The notes beneath the pieces were generated by a model that did not search any database, was not told where the DNA came from, and worked only from the letters and a program-made list of their open reading frames with translations. This document shows, one piece after another, positions 19,374-19,983 of a stretch of DNA of 19,983 nt. The stretch's first letter is position 1, and each line of letters begins with the position of its first letter. The translations under genes were made by a program, and so were the position numbers. This DNA comes from Chromera velia (lineage: Eukaryota; Sar; Chromeraceae): assembly GCA_018398765.1 (NCBI GenBank), contig JAHBMJ010002303.1, positions 1 to 19,983 on the forward strand. Reading direction: 5' to 3'.

Positions 19374-19983
19374 ATGGCCGACTGGGCGCAGGACCCGCTG
19401 CAGCAAATGGCAATGCAGCAGTAACAGTTCCAGCAGCAAATGATCGAGCAGCAGCAGCAGTTTCAATAGTAGGTGCTACAGCAGCAGCAGCAAGTCCTCA
19501 ACCAGATCCTCGGGCAGCCACCTGCACAGCAGCAAATGCAGCAACAGATGCAGGCACCAGACCAGCCCCTTCTCCGGGGGCGGGCAGGTCAAACTTCAAA
19601 GCGAAGGAACCGGAAGTCTTCAAGGGAAGCCGGCGGATCCTGAACAATTGGGTCAACGACATGAGGAAATTCCTCGATCTCTCCCAAGTCCATCACACCA
19701 AGAGGTGTGACACCGTACGTCAGTATCTCCATCGCCCCCTGAGGCGCTGGTATGACAAGATCCAGAAGCCAGACAGCAACCAGCAGTTTGAGAATGTAGA
19801 TGATCTGTTTGCCCGTCTGAAGCAGCGCTTCAGAGACCCAAATAAGCAGTCAGACCTTCGGGGGGACATTCGGTCAATCAGGTGCGCAAAGGGGAAGTCA
19901 ATTCAGGACTACAATGATCGGTTTGCAGAGATAGCAGAGGGAGTGGAGAACTTAACAGAATGTGACAAATTGTACGACTACCT
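19374..19983 (+). pseudogene. gag: Ty3/Gypsy-type retrotransposon gag, partial and probably decayed
   Basis: From 19592 the frame encodes a capsid-type Gag (NFKAKEPEVFKG, then W-VNDM, LRRWYDKI, LKQRFRDP and IQDYNDRFAEIAE), the retrotransposon Gag order of F-x-G, WY, RF-x-DP and Y-x-x-F. It continues past the window end. That frame is open back to a TGA at 19370-19372, but its leader would be Ala-rich with no ATG. The ATG at 19374 (GAGATGG context) opens a different frame, Gln-rich and protein-like, with stops TAA (19422) and TAG TAG (19467, 19470) at places where CAA/CAG would continue the Gln runs. One base lost near 19566-19580 would link the two frames. I therefore read it as a decayed copy with C-to-T nonsense changes and a frameshift. 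The capsid identity is firm; the decay model is inferred. Confidence 0.75.

Overview
The window is nuclear DNA of a eukaryote. The one clear gene is split by GT-AG introns, there are many tetranucleotide microsatellites, and the right third holds LTR-type retroelements. The species cannot be fixed from sequence. Cysteine-rich secreted modules with the WFDGCN/YDGCN core, introns of 300-460 bp, TGCATGC-rich non-coding DNA and dense simple repeats would suit a unicellular alga or alveolate (a chromerid is one possibility). That is a weak inference.

Layout. 1-1234: AT-rich start, then a GC-rich TGCATGC/poly-C block (about 480-740) and an AT palindrome. This is the probable upstream region of the main gene and also carries one weak antisense ORF. 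1235-4048: a four-exon gene for a secreted 554-residue protein with four eight-cysteine pacifastin-like modules and three VWC-like half modules, probably a multi-headed serine-protease inhibitor. 4049-about 11790: 7.7 kb with no supportable gene, full of GA/CT microsatellites, including a 198-nt polypyrimidine tract and a 3-N gap. About 11790-12450: a sharp change to AT-rich DNA with small inverted repeats. 12456-15965: a complete non-autonomous LTR retrotransposon on the minus strand, with two LTRs of 504/510 bp, a primer-binding site matching the initiator tRNA-Met 3' end, a polypurine tract and a near-perfect 5-bp target duplication. 16295-16843: a minus-strand, 5'-truncated, once-interrupted Smr-domain pseudogene. 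17219-18659: two tandem copies of a roughly 715-bp TG...CA repeat. 18660-19372: AT microsatellite and unassigned DNA. 19374-19983: start of a decayed Ty3/Gypsy-type gag running off the window.

Only the pacifastin-like gene looks intact and host-encoded. Everything from about 11.8 kb on is a transposon-rich zone whose paired copies differ by roughly 7%, mostly transitions and often at CpG, which suggests cytosine-methylation decay. No operon-like cooperation between genes can be claimed.
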